Positions 1 to 8,680 of a stretch of 59,098 nucleotides of DNA are shown in pieces. Each line of letters opens with the position of its first letter. Within the stretch, counting starts at the first letter, position 1. The notes beneath the pieces were generated by a model. The model was not told where the DNA came from. It saw only the letters and a list, made by a program, of their open reading frames with translations, and ran no database searches. Both the position numbers and the translations under genes were made by a program. Source of the stretch: an uncultured Chloroflexota bacterium (GTDB lineage: Bacteria > Chloroflexota > Dehalococcoidia > Lucifugimonadales > UBA1127); NCBI GenBank assembly GCA_913045315.1, contig CAJWQJ010000014.1, positions 1 through 59,098 of the forward strand, read 5' to 3'.

Positions 1-89
1 CAACCATGCAGGTAGAAGGTGCTGAGATCGGATTAGTAGGTAGCGGACCTGGTGTGGTTCCAGTTACTGATATGATCGTAAGAAGATAA
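1..89 (+). CDS. C-terminal fragment of an unidentified protein
   Basis: Only the last 28 codons are inside the window, read from base 3 and ending in TAA at 87-89. The tail contains EIGLVGSGPGVVP and ends DMIVRR. I do not recognise the family from so short a piece. A strong bidirectional hairpin terminator follows 21 bases later, so this is the end of its transcription unit. It is convergent with the Gld-like operon. Confidence 0.55.
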   Translation, partial: TMQVEGAEIGLVGSGPGVVPVTDMIVRR

Positions 90-110
90 TAATAACAAAA
101 CAGTATAAAG

Positions 111-142
111 AAAAAGGCAACACTTAAAAGTGTTGCCTTTTT
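111..142. terminator. Bidirectional intrinsic terminator
   Basis: Perfect inverted repeat: GGCAACACTT (116-125) pairs with AAGTGTTGCC (128-137) across a 2-nt loop. It is flanked by A5 (111-115) on the left and T5 (138-142) on the right, which gives a U-tract on either strand. It sits between the convergent upstream gene and the DUF4340 gene and can serve both. Confidence 0.9.
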
Positions 143-148
143 CTTTTA

Positions 149-1066
149 CTAATCACCTATTTGAATAATATCACTTAAACTAGGCACAATTAAATTTTCC
201 ATATTCCTTTGGACAGAATAAACAGTACGTTTACCATCGAATTTTATGAAAATTTGATCTTCAAATAAAATAAATAATAGAATTTCACGTTCTCCTGTAC
301 CTTGATATGTAACCTCAAATGTTATGTCAGGGAATTCAAAATTTAAGAATTTACTCTCTTGTTCTGAAGCAAATTCTTGGGCCATTAAAGGATTTAATAA
401 TTGTATCATCTGCGATATAACTGTTTGACTAGTAGAATATTGTTCCCCGTCAGCATAGACAAACCACTCACCACCGAGTTTGCGAAGATTATAGTTCCTT
501 TTATCACCAGTTATGGAAATTGATTCAACTTCAGATTCCCTAATATTTAATATTATAGGGTCTCTCCATGAGTCTGGATTAGGATTAAATATTCTTCCAA
601 TATCAAAGGGTAAACTGTACGTCGGATCATGACCTGGACGTCTTAGGTAAGACAAACCAGAATCAGACACGTAGTTGCCTATAATAATTGATTCCAACGA
701 TTTACCTTCAGATATAAAATCTACGACAATTCCATTTTGTTCACTAACTCCCAAAACATTTTGACTTTCCATATTAATAGCAACAAGATGAGCATCATCA
801 AAACTTTCGACAACTCCCCATAAGTTTTGCATTCTAGCATCATAGACAGGATTAACTCCTATTCGCCAAGTCTCTCCAGATTTAATTAATCTTGATTCAT
901 TTTCTTGAGATGAAACAATAATCTCATTAACGATTGAGTCATTTAAAGGGAATAATCCTGATAATGTTTCAGGATCTGAAACTCCTGAAATTAATCGAAA
1001 TGCTAAACCTAACAATCCAATAGCCGCTATGAAAACAAAAACTAATTTTAGATTTCTAGCATTCAT
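149..1066 (-). CDS. DUF4340 domain protein, accessory of a Gld-like ABC system
   Basis: This 305-residue protein has one N-terminal membrane segment (about residues 7-25, LKLVFVFIAAIGLLGLAF) and a long extracytoplasmic region. The layout matches DUF4340 proteins, which are usually the last gene of GldA/GldF/GldG-like ABC clusters. Its start overlaps the stop of the upstream permease/GldG gene by 4 bp, so the two are probably translationally coupled. The terminator at 111-142 lies just after its stop. The biochemical role of DUF4340 is not established; by analogy it would be an envelope partner of the transporter. The family call rests on layout and context rather than on a catalytic motif. 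Confidence 0.72.
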   Translation of the reverse strand: MNARNLKLVFVFIAAIGLLGLAFRLISGVSDPETLSGLFPLNDSIVNEIIVSSQENESRLIKSGETWRIGVNPVYDARMQNLWGVVESFDDAHLVAINMESQNVLGVSEQNGIVVDFISEGKSLESIIIGNYVSDSGLSYLRRPGHDPTYSLPFDIGRIFNPNPDSWRDPIILNIRESEVESISITGDKRNYNLRKLGGEWFVYADGEQYSTSQTVISQMIQLLNPLMAQEFASEQESKFLNFEFPDITFEVTYQGTGEREILLFILFEDQIFIKFDGKRTVYSVQRNMENLIVPSLSDIIQIGD

Positions 1067-3270
1067 AATTCATAAGTCCTCAAACTAATTCTTTTTCTAC
1101 GCATATAGAACAAAAACCCAATTAAGCCAATTAATATTGGAACTCCAATTACATTTCCATATTCCACAATATTTTTATGAGTGCGTGAGGTATAAATAAG
1201 TTGACGTCCTGATATCACCTTGGAACGGATACTTGCCAATGCATCTTCTTGAGCTAACCAATCTACAAGATTAAGTCCCGAGAGAACATTATCTGGAGCT
1301 AGAGTAATTAATCCATCAAGTAACCAATCAGAATCTCCAACAATTATCATTCTATAGTTTGGATTATTATTTTGTTGATTCCCTGAAACAGCAACACCCA
1401 TTAATCTCTTATCAAAATCTTGTTGAACAAAATCTTTGGGGCGACCAGGTGTTATATCAAGGTAATCAATATCGATAGCAGCATATGGAGACGTTTCAAA
1501 TATAGAAACATATTCCAAACCCTTCACCTTATTTAAACTAATAGAACTTGCCCAGGCTAAAACAACACCTTCAGCCCCACCAGCTATACTTCGATCTAAT
1601 GGGGTTACCCGAGGCCAATATGGATATGGAAGATATGAGCCAGAACCAATTGGAAATCCTTGGTTCATTCTCGAATCATAGACCAAATTATTTAATAAAA
1701 TAACACCGAAAGATTCAAGTAATGCCTCTAACTCGCTAGAGTTTTTTTGTGCATACATTCCAGTATCCATCTCTCCAATAATTGCTGCATCTGCAAAAAT
1801 TAAGGCATTCCCACCATCAACAATAAATTTTCTAATCGAATCTAAAGTTTTAGAATTCAAAGGCAATTGTGGACCAGCAATAGCTAGAACATCAACACCA
1901 GTAAAGTCAACGAAACCATCAACTTCAGGAATTATTTTAGCGACATCGTATTGTTGTTTAAGTTGATTAATAAAATACGTATACCCCATATCTGCATCTT
2001 TTTCATTATGGCCACTCAAAAATCCAATAACTTTTTTTTCAGAATTTACGATTTTGTTAATACTACTTGCAACCTGATATTCAATTGTTTCAGATGAATC
2101 AATAAATGGTATGGAGGTTTGTCTATCTAGATATGTTATCGCCAATCCAAAATAACCACGTTTTAACTGAAGTTCATCTTGTCCTAAAACGTTGAATTCC
2201 ACTGATCGAACATTTGATAGTTCAGCCCATGCAGTCAATTGTTCATCATCATCAGGATTTATTCTGAATACACGTACATTTGATGAGGAAGATTCCAGAT
2301 CGCCTAAGAAGTCGTCGATATCTCTTTGTGTAAGAGAAACTTGGACAGGTAAATTTCCAGAAGCAAACAATTTTATTGTAACAATATCATCTAAGTTCCT
2401 AAGTATTTCTCTCGTTGAATCGCTTAAGGTATATTGGCGATTACTTGTTAAATCTAATCTTCCTCCTATCACCGAACCAAACCATCCTACCAATAAGCTC
2501 AACACTACAAGAGCAACTATGCCAATCTGTAAATTCGAATATAGTGCCGACATATGACTAAGACTTTTTCTTCGAACAGAGAAATAAGTTGCACTTAAAA
2601 ATGTTGAAGTTATTGCACCGAAATATAATACATCCTGAATGGTTAACACACCTCTTGCAATATTTGAAAAATGTGAAAGTGGACTAAGTCCTTTGAGAAT
2701 TAATGCGATCGGAGAAGGCAATGATCCAAGAATTAAATCAAGACCCAAAGACATAAGAATGCCACTTAAGACCAAACCAAACATAAATGCCATTACTTGG
2801 TTTTGTGTCGAACTACTCGTAAATATTCCTATAGAAACCAAAGACGCTATTAAAAAAATTGAGCCTAGATATTGTGCAATTAAGGCGCCAATATCTAGAT
2901 TTGCTGCAGTTGCAAGTAGAATTGGTATAAAAATTGTAAACAACAAACCGATACATACAAATAATACCCCTGAGAAAAACTTCCCTAAAATAACATTCAA
3001 TCCAGGAATAGGTTGAGTAAACAGAATCTCTAGTGTCCCATCTCTTTCCTCTTCTGAAAAAAGACGCATTGTTACTGCAGGAATAAACACTGCTAGAAGC
3101 CAAGGAAGAACATTGAATAATGGTCTTAATGATGCTTCATTGGTTAATGCAATTGCCGTAAAAAAAATGTAGGAAATACTCGCAACAAAAATTATAAGAA
3201 GTATAAATCCAGTTGGTTGATCCAGATACGCTTTAAGATCTTTCTTTATAAGTGTTAATAGTGAATACAT
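1063..3270 (-). CDS. Fused ABC-2 permease / GldG-like auxiliary protein
   Basis: The protein has 735 residues. Residues 1-240 are an ABC-2 type permease with six hydrophobic segments and the motif FSEEERDGTLEILFTQP typical of this permease class. After another membrane segment near 250, residues 270-690 form a GldG-like periplasmic domain (ABC_transp_aux: DSTREILRNLDDIVTIKLF, IGFLSGHNEKD). A final membrane helix (VIGVPILIGLIGFLFYM) and a basic tail close it. In Bacteroidetes GldF and GldG are separate proteins that work with the GldA ATPase in gliding; here they are one chain, as is common in other phyla that carry the system. The ATPase gene lies 17 bp upstream and DUF4340 overlaps downstream. 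The substrate is unknown, and the name does not imply that this cell glides. Confidence 0.85.
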   Translation of the reverse strand: MYSLLTLIKKDLKAYLDQPTGFILLIIFVASISYIFFTAIALTNEASLRPLFNVLPWLLAVFIPAVTMRLFSEEERDGTLEILFTQPIPGLNVILGKFFSGVLFVCIGLLFTIFIPILLATAANLDIGALIAQYLGSIFLIASLVSIGIFTSSSTQNQVMAFMFGLVLSGILMSLGLDLILGSLPSPIALILKGLSPLSHFSNIARGVLTIQDVLYFGAITSTFLSATYFSVRRKSLSHMSALYSNLQIGIVALVVLSLLVGWFGSVIGGRLDLTSNRQYTLSDSTREILRNLDDIVTIKLFASGNLPVQVSLTQRDIDDFLGDLESSSSNVRVFRINPDDDEQLTAWAELSNVRSVEFNVLGQDELQLKRGYFGLAITYLDRQTSIPFIDSSETIEYQVASSINKIVNSEKKVIGFLSGHNEKDADMGYTYFINQLKQQYDVAKIIPEVDGFVDFTGVDVLAIAGPQLPLNSKTLDSIRKFIVDGGNALIFADAAIIGEMDTGMYAQKNSSELEALLESFGVILLNNLVYDSRMNQGFPIGSGSYLPYPYWPRVTPLDRSIAGGAEGVVLAWASSISLNKVKGLEYVSIFETSPYAAIDIDYLDITPGRPKDFVQQDFDKRLMGVAVSGNQQNNNPNYRMIIVGDSDWLLDGLITLAPDNVLSGLNLVDWLAQEDALASIRSKVISGRQLIYTSRTHKNIVEYGNVIGVPILIGLIGFLFYMRRKRISLRTYEL

Positions 3271-3287
3271 TAATTCCCAGCGTATAG

Positions 3288-4232
3288 TTAGTTTCTTACA
3301 ATAGTAAGTTCTTGAAAAACATTTTCTAGGGTAGCACGTTCTTCATGAAGTTCACTTAGTGTCCAATTATTTGTTACCGCCAAATGAAAGATGTCAGTAC
3401 GGATGTCCCTATCCTTACAATTTACAACATAATGATAATTTCCACCTCGTTCACCCTCATAGCGGACAGAAATTACACCTTGAATAGCACGAAGACTTTT
3501 CATTACATCGTCACCTTTAACTTCAATAGATATTGAACGCATTCCTTCAGCATCTTTCAATAAATTGTCCACCGTACTATCTGTTATGAGTTTACCATGA
3601 TTAATAAGAAGAACCCGATCACACGTTGACTCAACTTCACTTAGCACATGAGTACTTAATAAAACAGTCCTGTCCTTGCCAAGTGAACGAATTAGATCAC
3701 GAATCAACACTCTTTGATTAGGATCCAATCCTTCAGTAGGTTCATCCATAATAAGAATTTCAGGTTGATGTAAAATTGCCTGAGCCATCCCAACTCGTTG
3801 TTTATTTCCTTTAGATAATTCATGAATAGTTCTGTAATAAATTGCCTGAATACCCGCACTTTCAATAGCGCTATCCAGTAGATCTTTACGGTTACTTTTA
3901 GGCACACCACGTAAATCAGCGATAAAGTTAAGGTATTCACAAACTAGCATGTCACCATAAAGAGGATTATTTTCAGGTAGAAACCCAATAGAAAGTTTGG
4001 TTTTTTGTTCGTTTTTTTGTGTTTCCAAACCATTAACGTTGATCATGCCTGAGTCTGGAGTATAGTATCCGGTTATGAGCCTCATGGTTGTTGTTTTTCC
4101 CGCTCCATTAGGGCCAAGAAAGCCAACAACCTCTCCGGCTTTTATTGAAAAAGATAAATCAGATACTGCACTCAAGTTACCAAAAGACTTGGATACAGAA
4201 TCCAAACGAATATGTTCATTTTTTTCAGGCAA
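3288..4232 (-). CDS. ABC transporter ATP-binding protein (GldA/CcmA-like)
   Basis: This 314-residue ATPase carries Walker A GPNGAGKTT (about 40-48), signature LSKGNKQRVGMAQA (about 140), Walker B ILIMDEPTEGLDP and switch STHVLSEVE. The C-terminal 80 residues are the extra domain of ABC-2 drug/Gld-type ATPases. The start is TTG (4230-4232), preceded by AAGGAAAA at good spacing; no ATG nearby fits better. It is the first gene of a three-gene unit with the permease/GldG fusion and DUF4340, and would energise that complex at the inner face of the membrane. Confidence 0.9.
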   Translation of the reverse strand: MPEKNEHIRLDSVSKSFGNLSAVSDLSFSIKAGEVVGFLGPNGAGKTTTMRLITGYYTPDSGMINVNGLETQKNEQKTKLSIGFLPENNPLYGDMLVCEYLNFIADLRGVPKSNRKDLLDSAIESAGIQAIYYRTIHELSKGNKQRVGMAQAILHQPEILIMDEPTEGLDPNQRVLIRDLIRSLGKDRTVLLSTHVLSEVESTCDRVLLINHGKLITDSTVDNLLKDAEGMRSISIEVKGDDVMKSLRAIQGVISVRYEGERGGNYHYVVNCKDRDIRTDIFHLAVTNNWTLSELHEERATLENVFQELTIVRN

Positions 4233-4266
4233 TTATATTTTCCTTGAATTTTTTACGATAGATATA

Positions 4267-5076
4267 TTATCTACCAATAAAAACAGGAGTACGTTTTTCT
4301 AAAAATGCTTTAGAGCTTTCTTCACAATCTTTCGAAGCAAAGCATTGAGAAATCATTGGTCCTTCAAAATTAGCAGAGTATTCAAGGTCATTTTCAAGTG
4401 CACTGTAAATACCTATCTTTGCAAACTTATATGCTAATGAAGGTCCTGAAGCGATTGAATGTGCAAGTTCCATAGTTTCATCATTAAGTCTATTCAAAGG
4501 AACAACTTTTGAAACCAATCCTAGGTCTAAAGCTTCCTCAGCCTCAACAAAACCACCATTTGCAGTTCGCACAATAATCTCAAAAGCTTTTTGAGCTCCC
4601 ACAACACGAGAAAGGAGATGAGTAAGTCCCATATCAGGAAGAATTCCTCTTCTAACTTGAATTGGAGCAAGCTTTGTTCCTTCAGCTGCGATCCGAATAT
4701 CTGTAGCTAATGCAAGAGAAAGACCTCCACCAACAGCAAATCCATGAAGTGCACCAACAATAAGTTTTGGGCAATTCCGTAAAGCTAAGGGAGTACTACT
4801 CTCACTGGCTGGCTTTCTATTTTTAGCTCCTTCTTCCCGCTTTTCACGATTTTCTTCACCGACAGGAAACCCGCTAACATCTCCACCTGCACAAAATGCA
4901 CGACCTTCACCCCGAAGCACAAGAGCTCTTATTTCAGTATTTTCTTCCATCTCCTTCGTTACACTAAACAATCCATGGTTAATTCCTGGGCTTAATGCAT
5001 TTAATTTCTCTGGTCGATTGAGGGTCATGACACCCACTGATCCATCTACTTCGAATGAAAAATCTTTATAACTCAT
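4267..5076 (-). CDS. Enoyl-CoA hydratase/isomerase family protein
   Basis: This 269-residue crotonase-fold protein starts at ATG with GAAGGAGA in front. It shows the family signatures: VMTLNRPEKLNAL near the N-terminus, RAFCAGGDVSGF (oxyanion-hole region, about 60-72), ALHGFAVGGGLSLALATDIRIA (about 110-130) and GILPDMGLTHLLSRVVG. Members hydrate, isomerise or hydrolyse acyl-CoA thioesters. An insertion rich in charged residues (ENREKREEGAKNRK) follows the first oxyanion loop. Asp rather than Glu in the GILPDMG stretch leaves the exact reaction open. The neighbouring LLM oxidoreductase and CoA-transferases point to catabolism of an unknown acid as its CoA ester. Confidence 0.85.
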   Translation of the reverse strand: MSYKDFSFEVDGSVGVMTLNRPEKLNALSPGINHGLFSVTKEMEENTEIRALVLRGEGRAFCAGGDVSGFPVGEENREKREEGAKNRKPASESSTPLALRNCPKLIVGALHGFAVGGGLSLALATDIRIAAEGTKLAPIQVRRGILPDMGLTHLLSRVVGAQKAFEIIVRTANGGFVEAEEALDLGLVSKVVPLNRLNDETMELAHSIASGPSLAYKFAKIGIYSALENDLEYSANFEGPMISQCFASKDCEESSKAFLEKRTPVFIGR

Positions 5077-5112
5077 CTAAATCTCCTTCTCTAATAACGC
5101 TATTATAACTAT

Positions 5113-6036
5113 CTAATTAAAATGCGGAAGAATTTTTTCTGCTGCTAATTTCATTTGGTCATGGGCATCGGCTGGATCACACATCCAATTAAACATAAAG
5201 TGATTAGCACCAGCATCAATATATTCCTGAATGCGTTCAATAGCACTTTCTACTGGACCGAGGACTGTATATTTTCCGATTATTTCTGCAAGATTCCCAC
5301 CGGTTCTGAAAGATCCCCCAACACGTTTTGCAGCCATCTCAGCAGATTTTTCACGAGTTTCGTATAAACTTATGAAGGTATAGTGAGCCCATTTAAATCC
5401 ATCAAGATTGCGTCCAGTTTCATTAGCATAGTTAACAATATAATCAAAACTAATTTTGTATCGTTCTGGACTGTAAAAATACGGAAACCAGCCGTCCCCA
5501 TAATTAACTGCTCTTCTCATAGCAACATTTTGCCGACCTGCAACCCAAATTGGAATTGTGGGAGTTTGAGTAGGTTTAGGTAACAAAGTTACATCATCAA
5601 GATTAAAAATTTCGCCTTGATAACTAACATTTTCTTCAGTCCATAATTTTCGTAAAATCTCAAGACTTTCATTTGATCGTAGTCCTCTTCTTTCAATAGG
5701 AATCTCAAGAGAAGTAAAGTCGGTAGGATGTTCTCCTCCGACACCTATACCCAGGTCGAGTCTTCCATGAGAAGCAATATCAAGAGTAGTAGCTAATTTT
5801 GATGCCATGACAGGATGGTAAAGTGGAAGATAGAGGATTCCACTCAATAAACGGATTTTTTCTGTAGCACCAGCTGCAACACCAAGTACAGGCATACTCA
5901 TGCTCCCTCTGTTGCCTGCACCCCTTACATGTTCACCAGTGCTAAGATTATAATATCCCAAATCCTCAATAAATTTTGCTTCCCTAGCAGTATTTTCAAT
6001 TCCACCGGTCATTCCTGAACCAAATAGAATACTCAT
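5113..6036 (-). CDS. LLM-class flavin-dependent oxidoreductase (F420/FMN, luciferase-like)
   Basis: A 307-residue luciferase-like TIM-barrel protein with the usual opening FGSGMTGGIENTAREAKFIEDLG, the GRLDLGIGVGGEHPTDF stretch (about 100-115) and LPKPTQTPTIPIWVAGR (about 155-170). Such enzymes use F420H2 or FMNH2 to reduce or mono-oxygenate diverse organics. I chose the ATG at 6036 because AAGGTGGGGG lies 8-10 bases upstream; the GTG at 6051 lies within that ribosome-binding site. A sigma-70-like promoter on this strand is found at 6074-6103. The gene is divergent from a CoA-transferase. The substrate cannot be read from sequence. Confidence 0.88.
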   Translation of the reverse strand: MSILFGSGMTGGIENTAREAKFIEDLGYYNLSTGEHVRGAGNRGSMSMPVLGVAAGATEKIRLLSGILYLPLYHPVMASKLATTLDIASHGRLDLGIGVGGEHPTDFTSLEIPIERRGLRSNESLEILRKLWTEENVSYQGEIFNLDDVTLLPKPTQTPTIPIWVAGRQNVAMRRAVNYGDGWFPYFYSPERYKISFDYIVNYANETGRNLDGFKWAHYTFISLYETREKSAEMAAKRVGGSFRTGGNLAEIIGKYTVLGPVESAIERIQEYIDAGANHFMFNWMCDPADAHDQMKLAAEKILPHFN

Positions 6037-6073
6037 ATATAAAACCCCCACCTTTTGACACCTAGTCTTTTTT

Positions 6074-6103
6074 TGTATAGGTGGTACTATAATATTTCAT
6101 CAA
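6074..6103 (-). promoter_or_regulatory. Putative sigma-70 promoter for the LLM oxidoreductase
   Basis: On the minus strand a TTGATG box (6098-6103) is followed after 18 bp by TATACA (6074-6079). Transcription would begin about 30 bases before the ATG at 6036. The same divergent region has a TATAAT at 6088-6093 on the plus strand for the CoA-transferase, but no convincing -35 accompanies it. Confidence 0.4.
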
Positions 6104-6139
6104 TACATATTCAACCGTTTATTTAAAGTAGAGACATAT

Positions 6140-7309
6140 ATGAATAAGCAATCATTGTCAGGGATACGAGTTTTAGATTTCACAAACCATATTAGTGGGC
6201 CTTATTGCACTAAACTTTTAGCTGATTTCGGTGCCGATGTAATAAAAATTGAAAAGCCAATAACAGGCGATATATCTCGATCGATTGGTCCGTTTCCGGG
6301 ACAACAAAAGAATCTGGACAAAAGCGGTCTTTTTATGTACCTCAATACTAATAAGCGTGGAATAACATTGGATTTAAACGATCCCATTTCTAAGGAACTT
6401 ATTCTTAAAATATTAGAAACAACTGACATCCTTGTAGAAAATTTTCGACCTGGAACGATGGAGAAATGGGGATTGGACTATAACTCAATTAAAAAAATTA
6501 AACCAGAAATAATATATGTTTCTATAACTAATTTTGGTCAAACTGGCCCCTATAAAGATTACAAAGCTTCAGATGCAATTATTTATGCGATGGGTGGAGA
6601 AATGTACTCTACAGGAATTATTGATAGAGAGCCAGTAAAATTAGGACCGAATATAGTACTGTTTCAAGGAGGAACAGCTGCAGCAGTAGGTGCATTAGGA
6701 GCATTTTTCGGAACAATAAATGATTCTTCAGGACAGCATGTCGATATTTCACTTATGGAAACTCAAACTGGCACTCAAGATAGACGTCAAGCAACAGTAC
6801 TTGCATATCATTACAGTGGAATAATTAATGAAAGACAATCTTTAGGTGGATCAGCAACTTACCCTAGTGGTGTTTATCCATGTTTGGACGGATACTTTGA
6901 ATTGAGTGGTGGACCGACACGCATTGGGAATATCATTAAAATGATGGGAAATCCTCCAGAATTAATGGATCCAAAATGGAAAAACCCCCTTTCTCAATCT
7001 GACCCTGCTCTTAAAGAAGAATTTGAATCGTATTTTTACCCATTCGTTATGGAAAAAACAAAACTAGAACTATGGAAATTAGCACAGGAAAATGGAGTTC
7101 TTTCAGCACCATTAAATTCTATGGAAGATGTAGCAAATGATCCTTATTTCCGGGAAAAAGAATTTTTCCAAGAATACATCCACCCTATAGCCGGATCTTT
7201 CATTGCTCCTGGAAAACCATGGATAATGCATGAAACTCCATGGGAAATAAAACGAAGTTCCCCTAATCTGGGAGAACATAATGCTGAAATATTTTCTGAA
7301 TTTATGTAA
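6140..7309 (+). CDS. CaiB/BaiF (class III) CoA-transferase
   Basis: This 389-residue protein has the family opening GIRVLDFTNHISGPYCTKLLADFGADVIKIEKP, the ENFRPGTMEKWGLDY motif (about 95-110) and SITNFGQTGPYKDYKASDAI. The putative catalytic aspartate (Asp169 of formyl-CoA transferase) is present in GQHVDISLMETQ. Class III enzymes move CoA between carboxylic acids via acyl-enzyme anhydride and thioester steps, and form interlocked dimers. A second CoA-transferase follows 49 bp downstream, then an LLM oxidoreductase on the same strand. The acid substrate is unknown. Confidence 0.92.
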   Translation: MNKQSLSGIRVLDFTNHISGPYCTKLLADFGADVIKIEKPITGDISRSIGPFPGQQKNLDKSGLFMYLNTNKRGITLDLNDPISKELILKILETTDILVENFRPGTMEKWGLDYNSIKKIKPEIIYVSITNFGQTGPYKDYKASDAIIYAMGGEMYSTGIIDREPVKLGPNIVLFQGGTAAAVGALGAFFGTINDSSGQHVDISLMETQTGTQDRRQATVLAYHYSGIINERQSLGGSATYPSGVYPCLDGYFELSGGPTRIGNIIKMMGNPPELMDPKWKNPLSQSDPALKEEFESYFYPFVMEKTKLELWKLAQENGVLSAPLNSMEDVANDPYFREKEFFQEYIHPIAGSFIAPGKPWIMHETPWEIKRSSPNLGEHNAEIFSEFM

Positions 7310-7358
7310 TAAATTAAATGCTATTACTTAAGAACACATCTATTTAAAGAGGGAATTA

Positions 7359-8657
7359 ATGGAAAACTTACCGCTTAAAGGGATCCGTATTTTGGACATG
7401 ACAGTGGTATGGGCAGGCCCGTATGGTGCTACACTGCTTGCTGATCTCGGAGCAGAAGTAATCAGAGTCGAATCCACTCAGGTAATGATGCCAATAACTA
7501 GAGGCACAATGGCACGTCCTCCACAAGCAATGATAGACAATATGCCTGGATTTGCCGGGGGGTTTCCAGATAAATTAGTTGGCAATCATCCATGGAATCG
7601 AAGTCCAATATTTAACTCGCATGGAAGAAATAAATTAAGCATGACGGTAGACTTGCGAGTAAAAAGAGGCAGGGAAATATTTGATGAATTGCTAAAAGTA
7701 TCCGACGTATTTATTGACAATAATGTCAGAGAAACAATGGACAAACTTAATATTAATTACGAATCCCTTAGTTCAGTAAAAAATGACATTATTATGGTTC
7801 GTATGCCTGCCTATGGAGATAGCGGTGAATACAGTAAATTCAGATCGTTAGGAATCCATATGGCCGACGCTTTAGGGCATGGATTGATGAGAGGTTACAC
7901 TGATATGGATCCTTCAGCAAACTCAGGTGAATTTGTCGTGGATGCATCTGCAGGAACACACGCAGCAGTAGCAACTATTATGGCTTTAATCCATAGAAAG
8001 CGTACAGGTCAAGGTCAGTTAATAGAACTTCCTTCCGCACAAGCGACTTTTGGATATATGTCCGAGGCATTTATGGAATATACTTTTAGCGGTATTTCTC
8101 CAAGTTCATTAGGTAATCGTCACCCAAGAGCATTACAAGGCTGCTATCAATGTAAAGGTAATGATCGATGGATAGTAATTACCATTTGGAATGAAAATCA
8201 ATGGAAAATTTTTATTGAATTAATTGGAAATCCTGACTGGGCAAATAAACCAGAGTTCTCAACACATGATAAACGTGTTTCAAACCATGATCTTATTGAT
8301 TCCTTAATAACAGACTGGACCACCAAACAAGATCACAAATCAGCAATGGAATTATTACAAAAACATGGTGTCCCAGCTGGTGCAGTTCTTGATGCAAAAG
8401 ATTCGAGTGAAGATCCCCACTTAGCCTCCAGGAATTTCTATCAGGAAGCATTCACTGAAGATACTGGAACATATAAGTATGGCCGATCACCTTTTGTGCT
8501 TTCAAATACTCCAACCAATGTTAGAAGAGGACCTGTCATGTTAGGCCAAGATAATGAGTATGTTTATAAAACTATTTTAGGCATATCTGATAAAGAGTAT
8601 GAAGAATTAGTATCTGAAGGACATATAGGTTCAGAATTTCACCCGGATATAACTTAA
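7359..8657 (+). CDS. CaiB/BaiF CoA-transferase with Glu at the usual Asp position
   Basis: This 432-residue class III CoA-transferase starts GIRILDMTVVWAGPYGATLLADLGAEVIRVE. It is about 40 residues longer than its upstream neighbour because of an insertion after the first Rossmann unit (about residues 45-80, rich in Met and Pro). The segment that normally reads DxS around the catalytic Asp is GQLIELPSAQAT here, so Glu takes its place; this variant also occurs elsewhere in the superfamily and need not abolish activity. The ribosome-binding site is GAGGGAATT. With the preceding gene it may form a two-gene CoA-transferase pair, possibly a hetero-oligomer. Confidence 0.9.
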   Translation: MENLPLKGIRILDMTVVWAGPYGATLLADLGAEVIRVESTQVMMPITRGTMARPPQAMIDNMPGFAGGFPDKLVGNHPWNRSPIFNSHGRNKLSMTVDLRVKRGREIFDELLKVSDVFIDNNVRETMDKLNINYESLSSVKNDIIMVRMPAYGDSGEYSKFRSLGIHMADALGHGLMRGYTDMDPSANSGEFVVDASAGTHAAVATIMALIHRKRTGQGQLIELPSAQATFGYMSEAFMEYTFSGISPSSLGNRHPRALQGCYQCKGNDRWIVITIWNENQWKIFIELIGNPDWANKPEFSTHDKRVSNHDLIDSLITDWTTKQDHKSAMELLQKHGVPAGAVLDAKDSSEDPHLASRNFYQEAFTEDTGTYKYGRSPFVLSNTPTNVRRGPVMLGQDNEYVYKTILGISDKEYEELVSEGHIGSEFHPDIT

Positions 8658-8680
8658 TATTATTCACAAGTGAGGAAAAA

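Noticed and set aside
2192-3016. Plus-strand ORFs inside the permease/GldG gene
   Set aside because: The minus-strand protein is a full recognised family member; these are shadows.
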